Shown here: positions 22,419 through 34,915 of the stretch, one piece after another
Layout: every line of letters begins with the position of its first letter
Position numbering within the stretch: the first letter of the stretch is position 1
DNA from: Heliocidaris tuberculata
Taxonomy: Eukaryota > Echinodermata > Echinoidea > Camarodonta > Echinometridae
Direction: 5' to 3'
Length of the DNA stretch: 64,000 nt
Assembly: GCA_025618425.1 (NCBI GenBank)
Contig: CM046842.1
Location: forward strand, 39,620,798-39,684,797
Translations under genes and position numbers: made by a program
The notes under the pieces: generated by a model
Database searches by the model: none
The model's input: the letters and a program-made list of their open reading frames with translations, nothing else
What the model was told of the DNA's origin: nothing

Positions 22419-24030
22419 GGGGCCTGTTTCTCGAAACCGTCATATGTCTAAGTTCTTAACTAAGTCAGCGCTAGTTCTCTAGTTGTCCGCTACGTGTTTC
22501 ACGAAGCCGTCTTTACCAAGATGCATGACAACTTCCTGACTAAGGACTTATGACGCCTCCAACCCTGTCATATCTTGTTTAGTCGACGTACAGCGCCATC
22601 ACATGTTATTTATTGGGTAGATTATGGTAGGCAAAAAGTGACACTACATACTTCTATGCAACTCTTTCTACGCATTCACTTTATCTGGAATTTATCCATG
22701 TTTATATTATGAAAATTATATAAAATACATAGTGTTTTTGTTCAAGGCTTGTCTCCACTTAACTCTTAGTGAATCAACACTCTTTCCACATTCTAATGGA
22801 TAAAAAATACAAACAAACAAACAAACAAACAACAGTCTAATTGAGGTCATTTCAATATGAAAGGAACTTTTTTTCAAATGAAAAAGAAAACCATAGTAAA
22901 AACGATAATAATAGACTGACAGGAGATAGGCCTGTATCAAAATGTGGTGGGATTTAAAAAAAAAAAGTTAAACCAAAACTTGTCAAATTAATCCCATCAT
23001 TGGAAACTGGAAAAAAAAAAACTATTGACAAATAAACATTGGGCAAGAAAAAATAGAAGCCTTCCTGATAAGCAATGGGAACTTGGGAAGTATTATAATC
23101 TAGAAAAAAATATAAATTCATAACTGTTACTAGGTATGTTTTATGTCAAAATGAATTTAGTAAGTCTCTTGACTTCTGATTGCAAAGCTATGTTACGATA
23201 TGGGTCCTTCATATCTGATCAATCAGCATGAAAAATGACGTGCTACCATAATAAACTTGAAAATCACATGTTACGTCTTATATAATAATTACAAGAGTGC
23301 TTTTTGTGTGAAAACAAATAATTGGGCGATCTTCGTAAATGATTTATATAAAGATTTCTTTGGAACTAAAATCCGACGAGGGAACTGTAATATGACACGG
23401 TAGGCCAGCCATAGTCAACGGCATATTCTCTGGTTTTCAGACCCATATCACTGTAAACATAGATTATATCAATGGTGTTTAAAATGAATACTTTGAAATA
23501 TACGTGTTTAAACTTATAATATGAATATTTTTTGTAATTTCCATGTCATACTCAAGCCCCAAAACATTATGTAAAACATTCAAAGCATATTATAATTACA
23601 ATGAAAATATATGGGTTTATTTTTATAAACTATCAAATCACGACATCCGGGGGGTACCTATCCAACGTAAAACTGGCTCACCGATCATGAAATAAATCAC
23701 TCATATTTTTCATTTTACAAGCGAATCCATCATGTAATTTACATAATTTAAAAATTATTTGGCATCTATTATACCCTTCTACATTTTCTATTTTCTTTTA
23801 TTCCCTAATTCATTCAAATATTTGCAGTTGAGTTAAATTTAGCTTTTAAAAATATAGTGTAATTGCAACCAAGGCTACCTGTCGGCTCCTATTCTCGCCG
23901 ATAGTATCGATATCACGAGATGTCTAACTAGTTAGCTCTTCGTGAAACAGTTTAGGAAGATCATGGAAATCTCCGTAGTTGGCGGATAAAGTTATGACTG
24001 TCTTGTCGTTGGTTTCGAGAAACAGGCCCC
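22419..24030. mobile_element. Element U copy 1 (about 1.6 kb) with inverted ends
   Basis: Starts GGGGCCTGTTTCTCGAAACC and ends with its complement GGTTTCGAGAAACAGGCCCC. Subterminal GTTTCACGAAG blocks are also inverted. Nearly colinear with copy 2 apart from small indels. No open frame of note, so probably a non-autonomous DNA transposon. Confidence 0.88.
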
Positions 24031-24599
24031 TGGTGTTTTTCCAACTGGTCTTACTAGCTGGTACTTTTCCAACTGGTGTTTCCAACTGGTCTTACTGGTG
24101 CTTTTCCAACTGGTGTTTCCAACTGGTCTTACTGTTGCTTTTCCAACTGGTGTTTCCAACATTACTGGTCTTACTGGTGCTTTTCCAACTGGTGTTTCCA
24201 CCAACTGGTCTTACTGGTGTTTCCAACTGGTCTTACTGGTATTTTCCATGGTCAACTAGAAACTTCCATTTGGTTTCTTATATAGCAGGATCAGTGTATT
24301 ACACTTGTGATGATGGTTAGTGAATTACTCTTTCTGTTGTTATTTGAAATTATGTAATGCAAAATCATACATTTTTATTGTGAAATATTTTACACAAATA
24401 TCTAGAATAAATATTCAAACAAAGAAATAAGATTTGTAGTTCACTTTAAATGTTGATTTCTCTAGAAAAAATAGCAAATATGCAAATGAGGTAAAACCAG
24501 TTGATCAACTGGTCTAACTGGTCAAAAACCAGTTGGAAATTTTAATTGAAACAAAAACTGGAATTAAACTAGTTGACCACAGATCTGGAAATTCATCTT

Positions 24600-24785
24600 G
24601 CTTTATCGATTGACAATAATAATAACAACAACAACAACAATAATGATAATAATTATAATAATGATTATAATAATAATGAAATTGATGATAAAGATGATGA
24701 TGATGATGATAATAATAATAATAATAATAATAATGATGATAATAATAATAATGATAATAAAAATAACAGTAATGACGATGATGAA
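24600..24785. repeat. (AAT)/(GAT) microsatellite
   Basis: AATAATAAC and GATGATGAT triplets. The Asn-rich and Ile/Met-rich frames are artefacts. Confidence 0.92.
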
Positions 24786-24844
24786 AAAAGTAGTAAAAAT
24801 GTCTTTGTTATATCAGTAGTATCCCAGAATAAAGTTGTCAGCCA

Positions 24845-26448
24845 GGGGCCTGTTTCTCGAAACCGTCATATGTCTAAGTTCTTGACTAAGTGGGCGCTAG
24901 TTCTCTAGTTGTCCGCTACGTGTTTCACGAAGCCGTCTTTACCAAGATGCACGACAACTTCCTGACTAAGGACTTATGACGCCTCCAACCCTGTCATATC
25001 TTTTTTAGTCGACATACAGCGCCATCACGTGTTATTTATTGGGTAGATTATGGTCGGCAAAAAGGGACACTACTTCTATGCAACTCTTTCTACGCATTCA
25101 CTTTATCTGAAATTTATCCATGTTTATATTATGAAAATTATATGAAAATACATAGTGTTTCTGTTCAAGGCTTGTCTCCACTTAACTCTAGTGAATCAAC
25201 ACTCTTTCCACATTCTAATGGATAAAAATACCCCCCAAAAACAACAACAGTCTAATTGAGGTCATTTCAATATGAAAGGAACTTCTTTTTTTTTCAAATG
25301 AAAAAGAAAACCATAATAAAAACGATAACAATAATAGACCTACAGGAGATAGGCCTGTATCAAAATGTGGTGGGATTTTACAAAAAAAAGTTAAACCAAA
25401 ACTTGTCAAATTAATCCCATCATTGGAAACTGGAAAAACAAAAATAAACTATTGACAAATAAACATTGGGCAAGAAAAAAAATACAAGCCTTACTGATAA
25501 GCAATGGGAAGTATTATAATGTAGAAAAATATAAATTCATAACTGTTGCTAGGTATGTTTTATGTCAAAATGAATTTAGTAAGTCTCTTAACTTCTGATT
25601 GCAAAGCTATTTTACGATATGGGTCCTTCATATCTGATCAGTTAGCATGAAAAATGACGTGCTACCATAATAAACTTGAAATTCACATGTTACACTTTAT
25701 ATAATTACAAGAGTGCTTTTTGTGTGAAAACAAATAATTGGGCGATCTTCGTAAATGATTTCTATAAAGATTTCTTTAGAGAACTAAAATCCGACGAGGG
25801 AACTGTAATATGACACCGTAGGCCAGCCATAGTCAAAGGCATATTCTCTGGTTTTCAGACCCATATCAGTGTAAACATGGACTATATCAACGATTTTTTA
25901 AATGAATACTTTGAAATATACGTGTTTAAACTTATAATATGAATATTTTTGTAATTTCCATATCATAATCAAGCCCCAAAACATTATGTAAAGCATTCAA
26001 AGCATATCATTATTACAATGAAAATATATGGGTTTATTTTGATAAACTATCAAATGACGACATCCGGGGGGTACCTATCCAACGTAAAAAGTGGCTCACC
26101 GATTATGAAATCAATAACTCATATTTTTCATTTTACAAGCGAATCCATCATGTAATTTACATAATTAAAAAAGTGTTTGGTATCTATTATACCCTTCTAC
26201 ATTTTCTATTTTCTTTTATTTCCTAATTCATTCAAATATTTGCAGTTGAGTTAGATTTAGCTTTTAAAAATATAGTGTAATTGCAACCAAGGCTACGTGT
26301 CGGCTCCTATTCTCGCCGATAGTATCGATATCACGAGATGTCTAGCTAGTTAGCTCTTCGTGAAACAGTTTAGGAAGATCATAGACATCTCCGTAGTTGG
26401 CGGATAAAGTTATGACTGTCTTGTCGTTGGTTTCGAGAAACAGGCCCC
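24845..26448. mobile_element. Element U copy 2 (about 1.6 kb)
   Basis: Same orientation and same ends as copy 1, about 815 bp after it. Differences from copy 1 are scattered substitutions and short indels. Confidence 0.88.
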
Positions 26449-26688
26449 TGAGTTTGCTTAATCATCAACTGGTTTAACTGGAAATATGGCCATTGTTCAA
26501 TGGACAGTTACACCAGTTGGATCAAAAATAGTTCAACTGGTTTTACTACTTTTTTTCAACTGGAATCCAATTGATATAACTGGTTTCCAGTTGATTTTAA
26601 CTGGTCCCGTTAAAAATCAACTGGACCAGTTAAAATCAACTGGAAACCAGATAAAATTTCTTACTGGTCGAGGTTTTTTCCTTCTGGG

Positions 26689-27013
26689 AAGAAGAAGAAG
26701 AAGAAGAAGAAGAAGAAGAAGAAGAAGAAGAAGAAGAAGAAGAAGAAGAAGAAGAAGAAGAAGAAGAAGAAGAAGAAGAAGAAGAAGAAGAAGAAGAAGA
26801 AGAAGAAGAAGAAGAAGAAGAAGAAGAAGAAGAAGAAGGAGAAGAAGAAGAAGAAGAAGAAGAAGAAGAAGAAGAGGAAGAAAAAGAAAAAGAAAAAGGT
26901 CGAGGAAAAGTAAAAGAAAAGAAGAAGAAGAGTAAAAAAAAAAAAAAAAGAAGAAGAAGAGGAAGAGGAAAGGAAAAAGAAAAGAAGAAGAAGAATAAAA
27001 AGAAGAAGACGAA
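26689..27013. repeat. (GAA)n microsatellite, right edge of the composite
   Basis: About 150 bp of pure GAA, then degenerate GAAAA/GGAA tail to 27013. Confidence 0.95.
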
Positions 27014-28564
27014 GAATAAACAAAAATTGTGAGAAAATTCATTTTTCCCACAGGACCCATCGAATCACTCCACATCTTCATGCGAAATTATTCTAATTTA
27101 TGTGATTTACAAGCATTAAATCAGTAAGTCCACTAACATGGTAAATATCAAGGGCTTAAAAACTGTTCCAAACTTTCTATATGCATTTCTTGTGGCAATA
27201 GCTTTATTTTTCCCCCACAGGACCCAATTAAATCTCATCTTCATGGAAATTTCTGCAAATATCATGCCAATTATTGTTCTCTATCTACCTAGACAAGGTA
27301 AAATCAAGTGCTTGAAACGTACCAAATATCCCATGGGTATTTGATGCTTCTACAGATTTATTTTTTCCCCCAATGCACAGGACTCATCAAAATAACTCAC
27401 ATCTTCGTGCAAATTCCCCAAATTTATGCAAATTATGGAATTACATATGCCATTCATATTGTACGTATTCAAGAGCTTCAACTCTTCAGTGCGTACAATA
27501 TTTGCATTAAAATCAAGAAATATACTATGAAAATTGCAGTTTATCATTGTCATACATGGGCGGCGGAACCGGGGGGAGGGCTGCAGCCCCCCCCCCCCAC
27601 CACTTTTTTGAGTAAACACGTTAAAAAAAAATATCGCAAAGAAGGCTCGCAAATTGTAATTAATGAGTGAAATCAGATCAGCCCCCCCCCCCCCCCCACT
27701 TTCAAAAACGCTCCGCGGCCCCTGTCATATCATTAACCTGACCTTGTTTACCAGTGAGTATCAAATTGGAAGTGCTGGTATAGTCAGTTATTGATATACC
27801 ATTGAAATTTTTGTTTTATGCATTAATATGTATAAATTATAATAAAATAGTTTTAAAAGTCAAGGAATATTTTCAGAATATCACACCTAGCATAGTCATT
27901 TCATTGACCTGACCTTATTCACCCATATGTTACAACTTTGAGGTGCCTGTATAGTCATTACTTGCTATGCCATTGGAAATGTGCATTATGCATAAATGTG
28001 AATCAATTATAAATTACCAATAAAATCAATAGGCATTACAATATTATTGGAATTATTCATGTTATTTTAATCTAACTGATCGATCTAACCTATGTGGTAG
28101 ATTATGAAGCCCTTCCACATTTATTTTGTGAGTATATCATAAAATATGTGTTTTATGCAGGAAATGACACCTCGTATGAGAAGGGCCTTATTCAATTCAA
28201 CTAGTGGGCTGTTCTTATTGCAAAGAATTTTTAGAACGAAGGAAACGATTTTAAACATTACCAGTCGCAGACCCAGTCCAACCTCAGGCAAATGAGGCCT
28301 CCTGCACGTGCAAAGGTTATTACATCGTTCCAGTTGCACAAAGGAAACAAAGTCACACATTTGACATCCCCTCTCCCCCAAAAGAGTGATTTTTCACTCT
28401 GTTTTCACGCCCCAGGAGTCTAGTCAGTGATAACTTGTTTAAGAGTGAAAATCGAGTGCTCTCTAAAAAGAAAAGAATAAAATTTTCGCTCCATTTTTCA
28501 CTATATTTTCACAACGCTGGGGGGCCACGTCAGTGATCCTTCGATTTTTGTTTAGAGTGCAGTT
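27014..28564. other. Intergenic stretch, no gene recognised
   Basis: AT-rich, with two poly-C runs after CTGCAGCC (27580-27600, 27680-27698). Three loosely similar blocks begin with a Pro-box-like CCCACAGGACCCA (27048, 27214, 27368). On the minus strand this is downstream of the 107-residue gene and may hold its 3' UTR. Confidence 0.5.
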
Positions 28565-28818
28565 TCAGGCGGTGGATTCACGTCGCGTAGACCTAAATTT
28601 AAAAGACCTATATCGAAAGATCCTGGATCCGCCACTCTCTGCAAACTCCGCCGAGGTCAAAGGTTGGCTGTATTCCTGGTATTTGTAACATGCATAGAGG
28701 ATGACTAGTAACACAATGCTATTGACGAGTACGATGATGACGATGATCAAAGTGGATATCAATGGTATGCTGTTTGTTCTTACTTCATGTTGATCCGACG
28801 TCGCTGATTCAGGATTAG
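28565..28818 (-). CDS. 107-aa gene, exon 2 (membrane exon, residues 24-107, stop)
   Basis: TACAG acceptor, Ala24 completed across the intron, span about 43-66, CYKYQ after it, TGA at 28565-28567. An (ATT)n tract begins about 40 bp upstream of the acceptor. Confidence 0.65.
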
Positions 28819-31800
28819 CTGTACGAACGGAGTGAAAGGAGCCAGCAATAAAAAAAAAGTTTGTTATTTTTTTATTATTGTTATTATTATCATCATTATC
28901 ATCATCATTGTTATTATTATCAATATATGTTTGTTTGTTTGTTTTATATGTTACCATGCAACGTGATCATTTACAAATAACAAAATTCAGTGAGTTACAT
29001 TGAAATATGCATAGCAGGAACAGTGCATAAACAAAGAATGTTTGAAGCGCAACGTCCCTATAATATAACATAACTGATAATTATTTTGTTGTGAGTGAAC
29101 ATGGCGTCAAATAAGACATTCTGTAGTTACAAATGTAAAAAAGAAATTACAGACAAAGGTTTTAAAAAAGAGAGAGAAAAAAAAAATCTTATCTTATTTA
29201 GTAAAATATTAATATCATTATCATGATCACTATTATTATCATCATCATCATCATTATCATCATCATCATCATTTCATCATTATTATTATCTTTATTATTA
29301 TCATTATTAATGTTATTGTTTTTATTATTTTTGATAGGGCCTATTATTATTGTTATCACTATTTTTTATTATCTTATTTAGTAAAGAAGAAAAATATGCT
29401 GAGTAAGCCATAATGCAAATCACATAATTATAACAAACACTGGAATGAAAGGGGAAAAAAAAAAGACTCTGGCATAAATCCTCGTATACCAGTTTTAATG
29501 GTTGTATAAAAAAAGGTAGTAATTAAATTGCAAATAGACCAGTTCAAAAATTGGATTCATATTGTATGCATGACTCTACAACAGTGGTTACATGTGACGA
29601 CCCCACTAAGCTAGTCACAGGCTCAATTACCGATATCAGAGAAATCCGATTAAAAGATTCCCTATTCCAGTATACCAACTGTAAGTGGGCGTAAACTGAA
29701 GCTCCTAAATAGCACCATCTTTTAACAGGATTTGAAAAGTGTCCGTGCCTCTCATTTTCCCATCATGCCCCATTCTAGTTTGTAGAAGCTTAGAATGTAC
29801 CTGCAGGCAATTTCCACATTGCAAGTGAAAAATAATAGTTAAAATATAAAGTGTGTATATCATCCAAACAAGTTGTTTGTCAAAATTCAAAATAAAATGC
29901 AATTAATTTTCAAATTATAATCTTAATTTAGCAATCACTCAAGATGGCGCTGTTCAAGTACTGCCAGTTTAAATGCCACTTTAAACTTTGAAGGAAAACA
30001 TTTCGCAATATAATTAGTGGGAACAGTCAGTCAGACCCAACTCCGGAAAACCGAGCACAGGTATATACTCCGAAAACGGCGAATGGAACAAGATGAATAC
30101 AGAGCCCTCATCGTTCAGTGTGAGACAGTGTGTACGAAAGACATGGGGAAAATCGTGCAATGTCGACCTGCTGTTGATAATATATTTTTCAAAAATAATG
30201 CTGTGGATATATTTATTTCAAACGTTTGTCATTTGAAAGTCATTTCATATGACGAATCATCAAGGATTTTGAAGATGATTGGCACGCAGCATTATTTTTA
30301 AAAATTTATATAGCGTTGGCTGGTTGACTTTGCAAGATTTTCCCGATGCCTTTTGTACAAACTGCCTCGCACTGAACCATGAGGGCTCTATATTCATACG
30401 CCGTTTTCGGAGTATATACCTGTGCTCGGTTTTCCGAAGTTGGGTCTGACTGACAGTAGAGTAGCGAGTATCTAGCTATGGCGGAAGGGCGCGAGAGGGT
30501 GGGGGGGGGGGGGGTGATGTCATGGGGGTGCCTATCTTACTGCGTGGATGAAATGGAATGCGAAAGAACAAGCCCGTCGAGTGAGGAGCACCCTACTGGA
30601 AAGAACACAGTGTCCCACTGTGTGTTCACAGTGTGTTCACATAGTCGACTCTGTGAAGATGTGATTCACAATGTTAAAACGCTCCTGTGATACACTGTGT
30701 TCTTTCCGCCAGGATAGGGAGGGTGTTATTGAACTTTTTACCTAGGGTATAACCTCGTCAGTTTCGAAACACTGTTTTGCTTTAGGGCCCTGCACACACA
30801 CCCACACACACGCACAAAAAATCATGAAAATGTGACATAATGCATGATTATGAAATAATATAACGCAAATGATGAAAAATGAAACATTATCATAATCTTC
30901 TTTTAAAATGGCATTCCCTGGCTCCCATTATTTGTCCCCTTCTCTTTCTCCACTATCTTATTGGGGCCCCCTTGCTGCCCCAGTAGCTATGCCACTGTGA
31001 TGAGATGATAAGTACCCGTACAATTTGTGAATTGACCTATGATTAATAGCTGGTCATAAAAAAAAATGTAATAGGCGGTGGGCAGTATGCCTACCCGCAG
31101 ATTCAACAAACGTGTCTTATCAGTCGATATACTGTAGCATTAAAAAAAATATGTCTAGATAATTTCCAATTTATATCATATTTTATTAGTAATCTTTTAC
31201 TACGATTAGATAAAAAAAACAAACAAACACACAAACACACACACAACAAACAACCGATTTTGGGGGTATTTTTGTAAACCTTATATTCTATACTACATGA
31301 TGAACAACAAGCCATGTCTCTAGAATCTAGTCATGTGTGTGTTATTGGTAAAAAGAATATTTATTTATTCATTTTTTATTTATTTTTTTTTTTTTGGGGG
31401 GGGGTCTCTATAGATTCTTTGGAAGGATCGAATTTTCAAGGCCAACGAAAATCGAAATTTATACAATTTTGAGGACTAACCAAATTGTAGAGGTCCTCAA
31501 AAGGTTCGTCACAAAGTTGCCATTTTTCGTTTGATTCAGTGCACCTTTAAAAAATGAGCAAGTATCTTATTCTTTTATCGAATTTTCTATTTTTTGAACT
31601 TATCTGCAGAGTGGACTTAACAGACCAGTCTATTACAGTTTTACTTTGGGGGGGGGGGGGGGGGGGGCTGCTGCACCCCCATGGCTTAAACTAAAGTTTG
31701 AAATAACGATTTAGCAACACATGTTTACTAATGTAATCCTTATCTGTTCGTGAAATTCCTTCCAGTAAGAAGGATTTCTTTTCTTTTAATAGCTCATCTT

Positions 31801-33037
31801 CTTCTTAGGTTGGTACAAAATAATTTAACAACAACCTATTTCCACTCGTTTTCCCTATCCTATTCTGGTTTATTTATTCCTAGATGGTGCTAATATCGTC
31901 GAATTTAAAGGTCCACTGCAACCCAAATGCAAGTTGATTTCTGTTGATGTGCAGGGATGCATACAACTCATATTTTGTTATTCAAACATCTAAATATGTC
32001 TCACAGATTTTTAGATATTTTTTGAAATCATTTTCTCAAACATGCTAAGCTCCACCCTAAAAAATGCTCCAGATCTCATCTTGAAGTGACATCATCTGTC
32101 AATCATTAGTGAGCTAAGAAGAGACAGTGGTATGTAGCTTTGCCAGAGATGACCATCTGTTCTAATAGACCATACAATGCCTGCATAGTAGTTGCTATGT
32201 CAGACATGCTGTAGCATCACCAGGAAAATAATGGTAATGAGGAGGTATTGTTTTAAAGCATGCAATTCTATTGTGAGCATGTGCTGATCTGTGGGAAGTT
32301 ACTTTCCACTGTCTATTTTAGAATGTTAGTGAAGCTGTCTGATGATTGACACATGATGTCATTGCAGGAATGAGATCTGGAGCTTTTTTTTAGGGTGGAG
32401 CTTAGGAGGTTGGAAAAAAATATTTCAAGAAACATTTAAATATCTATGAAACTATCTAGATGTATGAAAAATAGAATATTAGTTGTATGTATCCCGGCAA
32501 ATCAACAGCAAAAAACTTGCATTTGGGTTGCGTTTGAGTTGCAGGGGCATTTTAAGCCTTTAGCGATCGTCATTGGTTTGAATCACATTAGTTATGTTAC
32601 TACCTTGAAAGAGTTCTGCTCCGATCCATTTTTTAAACGAAGTATTTTGTGTGCATGAATGTACATCTGGGAAGTTGAATTTCCTACGAGAAAGTTTTAA
32701 AAAATATGACCTTAAAAATTGGTTTGGTTCGAGAAAAAAAAATCGACATCCATGGGTTTTTAAAAGTAATTAAAATAAAATTTGAGGCATCTGGATATTC
32801 GTACAGTATTATCCCATTACAAAGTGCAAAAAGAATAATTTTCATTTAAAATCGATTATGTAAATTTATAGGAAAATTAAAATTTTCTGAAAACTTTGTT
32901 TTTATGGATGAAGCATAGTTTGAAATCGAACTCTAAGTAAGGAATGGCTTAGAATAGCAGTACGTACCGCTTCTTTCTGTCGTCTGTAGTTCAGCATGTC
33001 TTACTAACATCAGCATAGCAACCACAATGAGATACAT
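28565..33037 (-). CDS. Small single-pass membrane protein (107 aa), leader exon plus membrane exon
   Basis: Two exons splice in phase 1 into 107 residues. Residues 1-17 (MYLIVVAMLMLVRHAEL) look like a signal peptide or anchor. A short polar stretch follows (residues 18-42), then one membrane span (about 43-66, PLISTLIIVIIVLVNSIVLL) and a tail starting CYKYQEYSQ. The gene shares strand, exon phase and last-exon design with the 526-residue receptor at 36774-52507 and the partial gene at 61380. I infer a paralogue that lost or never had the propeller and EGF exons. The 4.1-kb intron is full of transposons and I found no further exon, though one could be missed. The last 40 residues may run into repeat-derived sequence (GGSRIF). 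Function unknown. Confidence 0.6.
28860..29345. repeat. ATT/ATC microsatellites in the 107-aa gene intron
   Basis: Triplet runs at 28868-28925 and 29205-29345, with unremarkable AT-rich DNA between. Confidence 0.88.
29690..30000. mobile_element. Family Z copy 2 (partial, inverted relative to copy 1)
   Basis: Contains the complement of the 1500-1640 region, including CCCATCATGCCCCATTC and the TAGAAGCTTAGAATGTA block, running into CAAAATAAAATGCAATTAATT. Confidence 0.8.
30024..30456. mobile_element. 433-bp foldback element
   Basis: Left arm CAGTCAGTCAGACCCAACT with AGCACAGGTATATACTCCG; the right arm is the complement over roughly 90 bp, including GAGGGCTCT and CGCCGTTTTCGGAG. A fragment of one arm recurs at 35307-35366. 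A 94-codon frame crosses it but looks accidental. Confidence 0.85.
30498..30515. repeat. Poly-G run
   Basis: GTGGGGGG-type run; similar runs at 31390, 31648, 33246, 33361 and 33420. Confidence 0.9.
31904..32555. mobile_element. About 650-bp TTAA-flanked foldback element with 150-170-bp arms
   Basis: Left arm starts TTTAAAGGTCCACTGCAACC and includes GCAACCCAAATGCAAG and AGCTCCACCCT. The right arm is the complement and ends GGGGCATTTTAAG. TTAA occurs at both edges. Confidence 0.82.
32968..33037 (-). CDS. 107-aa gene, exon 1 (leader, residues 1-23)
   Basis: ATG at 33037, then YLIVVAMLMLVRHAELQTT and ERS. Donor GTACGT at 32962-32967; phase 1, as in the leader exon of the receptor gene. Confidence 0.6.
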
Positions 33038-34720
33038 TTTGACAGGAGAATATATCAGTCAAAAATCATAATCACAATGAAACTGCAAATTTTCGGTACT
33101 ACATCTTTTTTTCAGCGTAATAATCAGATCTTTGTCTGTCAACTCCTTTGCCATCACCAGTAGTAATATTTGAAACTTTGCGAATTTTGACGAAAAATAG
33201 AAAATCGGTTTCTGCCGGTAGCGGATCCAGGGTTCTCAAGCGGGAGGGGGGGGGGGGGGCGGTTAGCAAAATAATTTCTGACAAGTAAAAATTAAAAATA
33301 AGTGGATATCACATTTCTTGTTACCCTTCTGGGACTTAACTTGCTGCCGGGGGAACAATGCGGGGGGGGGGGGGGGGAGCACATGTTTGTAATTAAGATA
33401 TGCCACAATTGGTTTTTTCCGGGGGTGGGGGGGGGGGCGCGCAAAGTGACCCCCTGGATCAGTCACTGTGTGTGGCGTATATTGTTTCCGAGATGCGTTT
33501 CTTACCAGCGTAATGGTATTGTGTTCAAGTCGTTAAATCACACGATAGAAATCATGTCTTGACACCGACATAAATCAAATTTTATATGCAACGATTGGAT
33601 TTCTCAATGCATTATCCCTATGCTTGCAACACAAATTCAAATTCAGGATACATTTGTATGTATTATTGTATTTATATATGTATATAATGTAGTGGGGTTT
33701 TTTTGTATTCCACTGTTAATCTATCTATCATGAATGCAACCTAAATGATAGCGATAATGTAGTAGTAGTTATTTTTAAAGAAAAATGTTTTTGTTGCATT
33801 CATTTCTTGTTTATTTATGTTGAAAATTTCTGGAAAAGCTTATCGATTATTTCACCACGTAGCAAATATGTTTTGTATTCTTTATGTTTTACAGAGCCCC
33901 CAAGGATAAAAAGTGTTGCAATTACTGACTATACCTTGTTAAAAGAATACTAAATAAATAAATAAATAAATAAAAAATAAATGAATAAATGAATAAGTAA
34001 ACGAATAAATAAATAAATGAATAAAGAAATAAATGAATAAATAAATATATGAATAAATGAATAAATGAAATAATGAATAACTAATTAATTAATTAAATAA
34101 ATGAATAAATAAGATGCAAATTCAAATTTATTGAAACAGAATCCTGAAATGATAGGATTATGATCAAAAGAACAGAGAGCGAAGCAAAAACATTTTTCTA
34201 CTTCAGTAAGATATTCAGTACAATTTATTCAAAAACATCATTTATTTCCCCTTCTTTGTTACATACGTGAAAAAATCTGAAAATTAAAAAAAAAAAAATG
34301 TCCATGTAAACCACAGAAACAAGTTTGTATGAATGAGGGCGCTCTTTTACACAGGTTAAAACATAATATTTATACAAACAAGTATGGTCAGATAGTAAAA
34401 AAAATGTATGTACAATTTTGAGATGAATTAAGAGGAGAGCGAGGAATAGAATGAAATATAGACAGGATGGAGGCTTTAATTTTACAAAAAGTTAAAAAAA
34501 AAAAAAAAGTGTGTGTGGGGGGGGGGGGGGGGGGAGTTGTCAAAACCAAGTTTGAAAGAACATACAGTAAGCTCCATATAATTTCGTGTATTATTAGATG
34601 AAGTGTAAATTGCAAAAGCCATACATGATACTATCAATAGTCGAGTTACAACGTTTATGTTTGGCAGAAACAAGGTTAATTTCGATCTGAAGTTAAATGA
34701 CAAAGTATAACAAATAGATC
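33038..34720. other. Intergenic stretch between two membrane-protein genes
   Basis: Holds three poly-G clusters (33245-33262, 33361-33377, 33420-33438) with CCCTGGATC flanks. An (AATAAATG)n tract spans 33950-34125, and another poly-G run lies near 34515. No exon recognised. The region just above 33038 is the only candidate promoter of the 107-aa gene; no motif stands out. Confidence 0.55.
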
Positions 34721-34721
34721 T

Positions 34722-34852
34722 GGGTCCTGTTACGTATTAAAGAGATACAATCACTCTTACCATTGATATCAATCGTAAGTCTATGGCAAACCATGTACTG
34801 ACGAGTTACAACTGATCGTAAGATTGATTGTATTTCTTTATGTTACAGGCCC
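34722..34852. mobile_element. 131-bp short inverted-repeat MITE
   Basis: GGGTCCTGTTACGTATTAAAGAG at the left, with the complementary CTTTATGTTACAGGCCC at the right. Internal TACAATCACTCTTA is mirrored by TAAGATTGATTGTA. Confidence 0.8.
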
Positions 34853-34889
34853 CATGATTATTAAATCACCTAGTATTGCTTCGGGATAT

Positions 34890-34915
34890 GCCTACAAGAC
34901 ATGGGTCTTGTAGGC
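34890..34915. other. Perfect 10-bp stem hairpin
   Basis: GCCTACAAGA, a 6-base loop CATGGG, then TCTTGTAGGC. No T-run follows and no gene is adjacent. Confidence 0.6.

Larger units (their letters stand above)
22300..26690. repeat. AACTGGT/ACCAGTT repeat composite hosting two 1.6-kb elements
   Basis: Irregular arrays of AACTGGT with 10-25 bp spacers (for example TTCCAACTGGTCTTACTGGT) occur at 22310-22420, 24035-24260, 24490-24580 and 26455-26675, in both orientations. Elements U occupy the gaps. The Trp/Phe-rich frames across it are repeat artefacts. Confidence 0.85.

Noticed and set aside
23979..24320. Trp/Phe-rich frame with repeated FPTGVSNWSYW
   Set aside because: Translation of the AACTGGT tandem repeat; the motif recurs in both orientations and non-coding copies.
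26486..27081. Arg- and Leu-rich frames
   Set aside because: GAA microsatellite plus AACTGGT repeat; no independent coding signal.
30017..30301. 94-codon frame in the 30024 foldback
   Set aside because: Begins inside one arm of a foldback element and has no recognisable motif.
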